Assembly (NCBI GenBank): GCA_008508345.1
Contig: QNGE01000991.1
Span: forward strand, 63,268 to 127,267
Direction: 5' to 3'
DNA length: 64,000 nucleotides
Source of the DNA: Paragonimus westermani
Taxonomy: Eukaryota > Platyhelminthes > Trematoda > Plagiorchiida > Troglotrematidae
The position numbers and the translations under genes are program-made. Within the stretch, counting starts at the first letter, position 1, and every line of letters starts with the position of its first letter. The notes under the pieces are model-generated. The model was not told where the DNA came from. It ran no database searches and saw only the letters and a list, made by a program, of their open reading frames with translations. Shown here one piece after another: positions 60,196-64,000 of the stretch.

Positions 60196-60440
60196 GACTG
60201 CTCACAAGCGAATTTAGGTGGGCGTTCATAATAACTCGCTATCCTTAATTTGATATCAGTAGTGCAGTGGCCAACTTGTTGGTCTCATGAAACGTGACCG
60301 AAGTTACAGTCCGGTCGCGGCAATGATATACATCACTGGCGAGCTTTAACAAGGCCGGAACCCGGGTATAGTGTTTGTTTTTATAGGGAGACGACTAGAA
60401 AGTCTGCTAAAATATGATTGTTACGATCAATTGCAAGCGG
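60196..60440 (+). repeat. SINE1 copy, old (right member of a pair)
   Basis: ctgctcacaagcgaatttag, tcagtagtgcagtggccaac, ttggtctcatgaaacgtgac, gtccggtcgcggcaatgata and atcactggcgagctttaaca follow plus-strand SINE1 from its 5' end to the body. The A box is partly kept (tagtgcagtgg) and the B box is eroded. Confidence 0.7.
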
Positions 60441-60609
60441 TGTTCAACTCATCCCAACCAAACCCTCTAAGAATTTTCAGTGATCACAATATCGTTCAAC
60501 AAGTTTGGTGATTTCCGTTACTTCCACTGTTGTATAACAGGCAGTTTCGTTGTGAGTAGTATACTACTCACAAGTAGTGTATTACCCACAGGCGACATTC
60601 AGGTACAAA

Positions 60610-60785
60610 AGGACAAGCCCCGAACACGACGGACAAGAAGAGACTATCGGAACAGTGTGTACATGCTGTGTGAGAACTTGCACCAAGGCGAATGACAACG
60701 TACTGTCATCCAATGTATGTGAATGCATGTATGTCGTGCAAAGGAGTGTACGCGTTTGTGGTTTAGTTTTTGATATGACCTGTAC
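60610..60785 (+). repeat. R3 repeat copy
   Basis: cgaacacgacggacaagaag, gcaccaaggcgaatgacaac and cgcgtttgtggtttagtttt match 12290-12475 in order. The third copy is at 49800. Confidence 0.6.
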
Positions 60786-60984
60786 GGAAGTTTGCGCAAT
60801 AAACCAACTTGCTGGCCAAGCGTCTTTGACGGACACAACACCACTAAGAAAGAAAGTCCCAGATACAGGGTCATCGATTGACGTCAACAAGAGTTATTTT
60901 GTCTCCCCGCGAGGCAACCGGACAACCTGAGCATTCCTCTCAGGCGGATTTGGCTGAGCGTTTCCCGTTCGTCACGAAAGCGTG

Positions 60985-61130
60985 GCCGGTCGTGATAAGA
61001 AGATATACTGTTAACGAGCTCTGACAAGATCAAAACCGCAATTTATGATAATGTGGAGGTCGCGATCGAATGCGGACGACGTTCGATGTGTACCAATCAA
61101 AGTCCCTCGCTGTTTATCAGGCTGCTGAAA
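60985..61130 (+). repeat. SINE1 copy, very diverged
   Basis: ggccggtcgtgataagaaga, actgttaacgagctctgaca, gtcgcgatcgaatgcggacg and a tail near tttatcaggctgc keep the order of plus-strand SINE1, with poor identity between the matched blocks. Confidence 0.4.
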
Positions 61131-61589
61131 GTTGCTGGATAGCAATCCAACATTTATCAAGGATGAACGGTCGATGTATTCGACTTTAACGACAGAAGGA
61201 ATTTAGTACCCATACAATCTGAAAACGACTCAAAAAGACAATCAAACAATGACTATGAGTGGTTTTGAGAAAAACAGTCGATCAAGTGACGTACTGAGAA
61301 CAGGAATGCATAACTTCCTAAACAAAAATGAGATCGCTGATGGAAAGGCATGAACTCACAAATGACACACCAACCATGGTCACAACTGTTGATCAGTATG
61401 CAAGCGACCACAGCAACGGCGTGCAATATAAATACAAGCGCTCATCCCTGTACTCAATGGATGGATAAATTAGCAATTAAGAAAATGCATTATTGTCACA
61501 GGTAGTTGTAAATATATATTACAATTTTTAAGTCAGTGGTGGGAGTTCGGGGTTCTAGGTTATTTCAAACTGAACACCACACACACTTG
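61131..61589. other. Non-coding spacer
   Basis: No gene or repeat was recognised in this spacer between two old SINE1 copies. Confidence 0.4.
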
Positions 61590-61690
61590 GTGGCAGCCTT
61601 CGCACTCAGATAAGCGATTCGGATAGCCCACTTCAAAAACAAGCATTAGGTTCAGGTTTCGCTTTTTTTGAGACAAATGTCCTTATTATT
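61590..61690 (-). repeat. SINE1 copy, diverged
   Basis: ggtggcagccttcgcactca, gataagcgattcggatagcc, aacaagcattaggttcaggt and ttcgctttttttgag follow the minus-strand SINE1 body. The tRNA-like part is absent or unreadable. Confidence 0.5.
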
Positions 61691-64000
61691 GATTAAGAGT
61701 TGAACCGCCAACCATGGGGAAACGTAGAAAATGGGGGCCAAGCAACTACAAAACCAATTTAAACAGCAGCATACTGAACAAAAATTTACAAGTTTTTGGA
61801 ATGAACGCTCTCCGTCCCCGCTGTTTCATTCTATGCTATCCAGAAAAGATTTTAAAACAATACTAACCATCTTATGACCTTTCCGCAAATGAGCACATTT
61901 AAGCTAGTCTTAGTTTTGAAAGCTCTGCCGGGTTTGTGATTATGACCCTTACAGATCGTCTGCAGTTCTTGGATGTAAGCTACGTGCAGACTAAGGTAAA
62001 TATGTTATTACGGTATAAGAAACACACTTTAGAGAGGTAGTATTTACGCACCGAGAAAGCAAATCGTTTGACGATGCTCCTATCGCCTATCGCATTAGTA
62101 AAAGTGCCCTTCAGGCATGTTGCTACAATGGACTGACATCCACGAACCGTATCGTAACACAATTTGTTCCATCGCAGGAAAGTATGCCATAAACCATCAA
62201 AGACCCACCATGGTAGAGTGGTGTGATCAAATACTCCTGTTTTTTCGTGGACTGTGTTAATAAAAACACCGGATTCTAAAAACTGCCTAAATTAGTCTTT
62301 TGTACCATGATGATGACATTGTCTCAGAATAAGTGAACACTTGAGATCCAGTCAACAAGTCAGTAATAGCTATACTCCTTTTAAACGCACTTGAATTTTC
62401 TGTCATTTCAATTGAAAAGCACTTGCTGCTCTGCTTACCGGGTCGGTCCTTTCGATTTCGTCCTTACCGTACACTTTTAAGTGAGACTGGTGCAAAATCA
62501 ATTGGTCATTGTCTTGAGTCAGTTCCCTGTCCAATGGTTTCAATTCGACGCATCCTCAAATCCTCAGAGATTAATAACCCTTTATCTAACCCCGACATCT
62601 GGATTCCGCAACGATGAAGTAACGGCTTTTGATTTCGAAATAATACAAAGAATAAGTCTCATCCGTCATACTCGCAGCAAAAAATGACATTTCTGAACGA
62701 GTCCCGTGAACACGTCACCCACTTATCGGTATGACAAAACAGCAAGGCCATGATGTTTATGTGAACACCAATAGCACTTGCCCTCGAGTTCCACCAGTTT
62801 CTTGTCTAATTATCCCTAGATAACAGAAACACATGTGTGTGTGTGAGGGCATCTATACCCTGCATTGGATATTATATAAGCCATTGCTTCTCTTCTTCCT
62901 CCTCTCTTTTACATTGTATTCCCTGTATCTTTCTTCCCAGCTTCGATTTTATCAATTGAGTCTACCATCTAGCGAACTAACATTGACCGGTTTGACCATA
63001 AAGACCTCCAGTCACACGCCTCTTGGTCTTATTCCTTCGAGTTTCCATTGGATACGTGGTATGTGAACAGAACCGCAAGTGGTGTAACGCAAGCCGCTTG
63101 TGGTGAGTGTTATGCGCTGCTTTTCTTTGGCCAGGGTCACGGTGATCGGCTAATCCGGAACGGATGCCGCCAACCATGTGTATCCATGTAATTCTGTAGA
63201 AAGTGAGAAACTGATCAAGATTTTGCGAGAATCAGAGTGACCTATTGTTTATTTCGCGCTTTATGTACGCACTGTGTAATAGGTACAACCGCATGGACCA
63301 GTCGCATGTAACATGACAGACAATTGATGATGTGCAAGCCAGCTGAATGCACGCTCAACGGACGATCTAGGTTGGTCAGGTTTAAGCTGGTAAGACATCT
63401 CGGAGGAATTGTGAAGAGTGGCTACTTGTTCCTGCGTGCAACCGTTCCTGACTAATAATTGTTTGAGGGGTGTGTATATGTGCGCGGGTGTGTGTGTGGT
63501 TTCAGTACGGCAAGATGAACGGTAGACGATCGATCTTGAACGAAATCCATGACAAAACAACTGCTTCAATGCGGAAGACGAGTTGCTGTGCTCTCAAAAA
63601 CAGACAGTGGGTAGGCGGAAGGATTAAACATTTTGTTTATGAGCGCTGAATGAAGGCTTTTTCAATTATCCCTTCTACACACACACACACACACGTGGAA
63701 AACAATAGTGATACAGCCATTCGACCGCATCTGTTCATCCTGCGAGCAAACATGAAAAAAACGATCGGTTTGGCAGATGTCTTTCTTGTAGCCCATAAAC
63801 GTCATTGTGTCCTGGACGCTGTGCTCTCGGCCCCCGTTCCCCGTTGTGTCAACGGTTCGTGCGATTTTCTTGGAATCGTTAGGCTGGCGAAAGCACTGCC
63901 ACAATTGTGCTCAAACTCGAGAAGGCTTACAGTCAGAAAACTAGAACAGTTGGATGATGCGGAAAAAAGCGGCATGAACACACATGCACGCAATGAAGGA
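61691..64000. other. Non-coding stretch, no gene recognised
   Basis: Only short frames are present and none shows a known domain. A short AC microsatellite lies near 63677. The missing 5' exons of the zinc-finger gene could still be hidden here or beyond, since I could not identify any half finger by eye. Confidence 0.4.
63677..63694. repeat. AC dinucleotide microsatellite
   Basis: Nine uninterrupted AC units are present. It is a simple repeat, possibly polymorphic. Confidence 0.9.

Noticed and set aside
63677..63694. CRISPR-like or regulatory repeat
   Set aside because: It is a plain AC microsatellite. No regularly spaced repeats with unique spacers occur anywhere in the window.

Overview
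This window looks like nuclear DNA of an invertebrate animal, and a parasitic flatworm (trematode or cestode) is my best guess. The reasons are: spliced exons with GT/AG borders, very low coding density, long introns, and many decayed non-LTR retrotransposons, a Penelope-like element with a GIY-YIG domain, and several tRNA-derived SINE families. The species assignment is inference. Nothing prokaryotic (operons, CRISPR, insertion sequences) is visible.

Only one convincing host gene is present. It lies on the minus strand and I could assemble three of its exons: 40275-40037, 30575-30404 and 28688-25557. They join in frame through matching splice sites into a C2H2 zinc-finger transcription factor of the rotund/squeeze/LIN-29 (vertebrate ZNF362/ZNF384) type. 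It has one half finger, five complete fingers, and a C-terminal tail of about 1,020 residues rich in Ala, Gln, His and Ser tracts. The 5' end of the gene was not found. The first recognised exon starts in the middle of a finger, so at least one more exon lies at higher coordinates, inside or beyond the window.

Layout. 1-8.1 kb: no gene, one copy of repeat family R1 (3.3-3.8 kb). 8.1-8.6 kb: head-to-head SINE1 pair. 9.3-15.7 kb: two decayed RTE-like LINEs in the same direction, the first lacking most of its RT and carrying an R1 copy. 15.7-20.2 kb: unassigned. 20.2-23.1 kb: SINE1 pieces, a 1,000-N gap and a Penelope-like element. 23.1-25.5 kb: probable 3' UTR and flank of the zinc-finger gene. 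25.5-40.3 kb: the gene, with a 9.5-kb intron carrying SINE1 copies. 40.3-64 kb: intergenic or upstream intron DNA with R1, SINE1, SINE2, a CR1/jockey-like RT remnant and a near-identical inverted pair of R1 copies (55.6 and 58.8 kb).

The strongest unexplained signals are the R1 family (unrecognised, about 530 bp, built from a 173-bp tandem unit, with a recent inverted duplication) and the repeated head-to-head arrangement of SINE1 copies at four separate loci. No coherent novel multi-gene system is visible.
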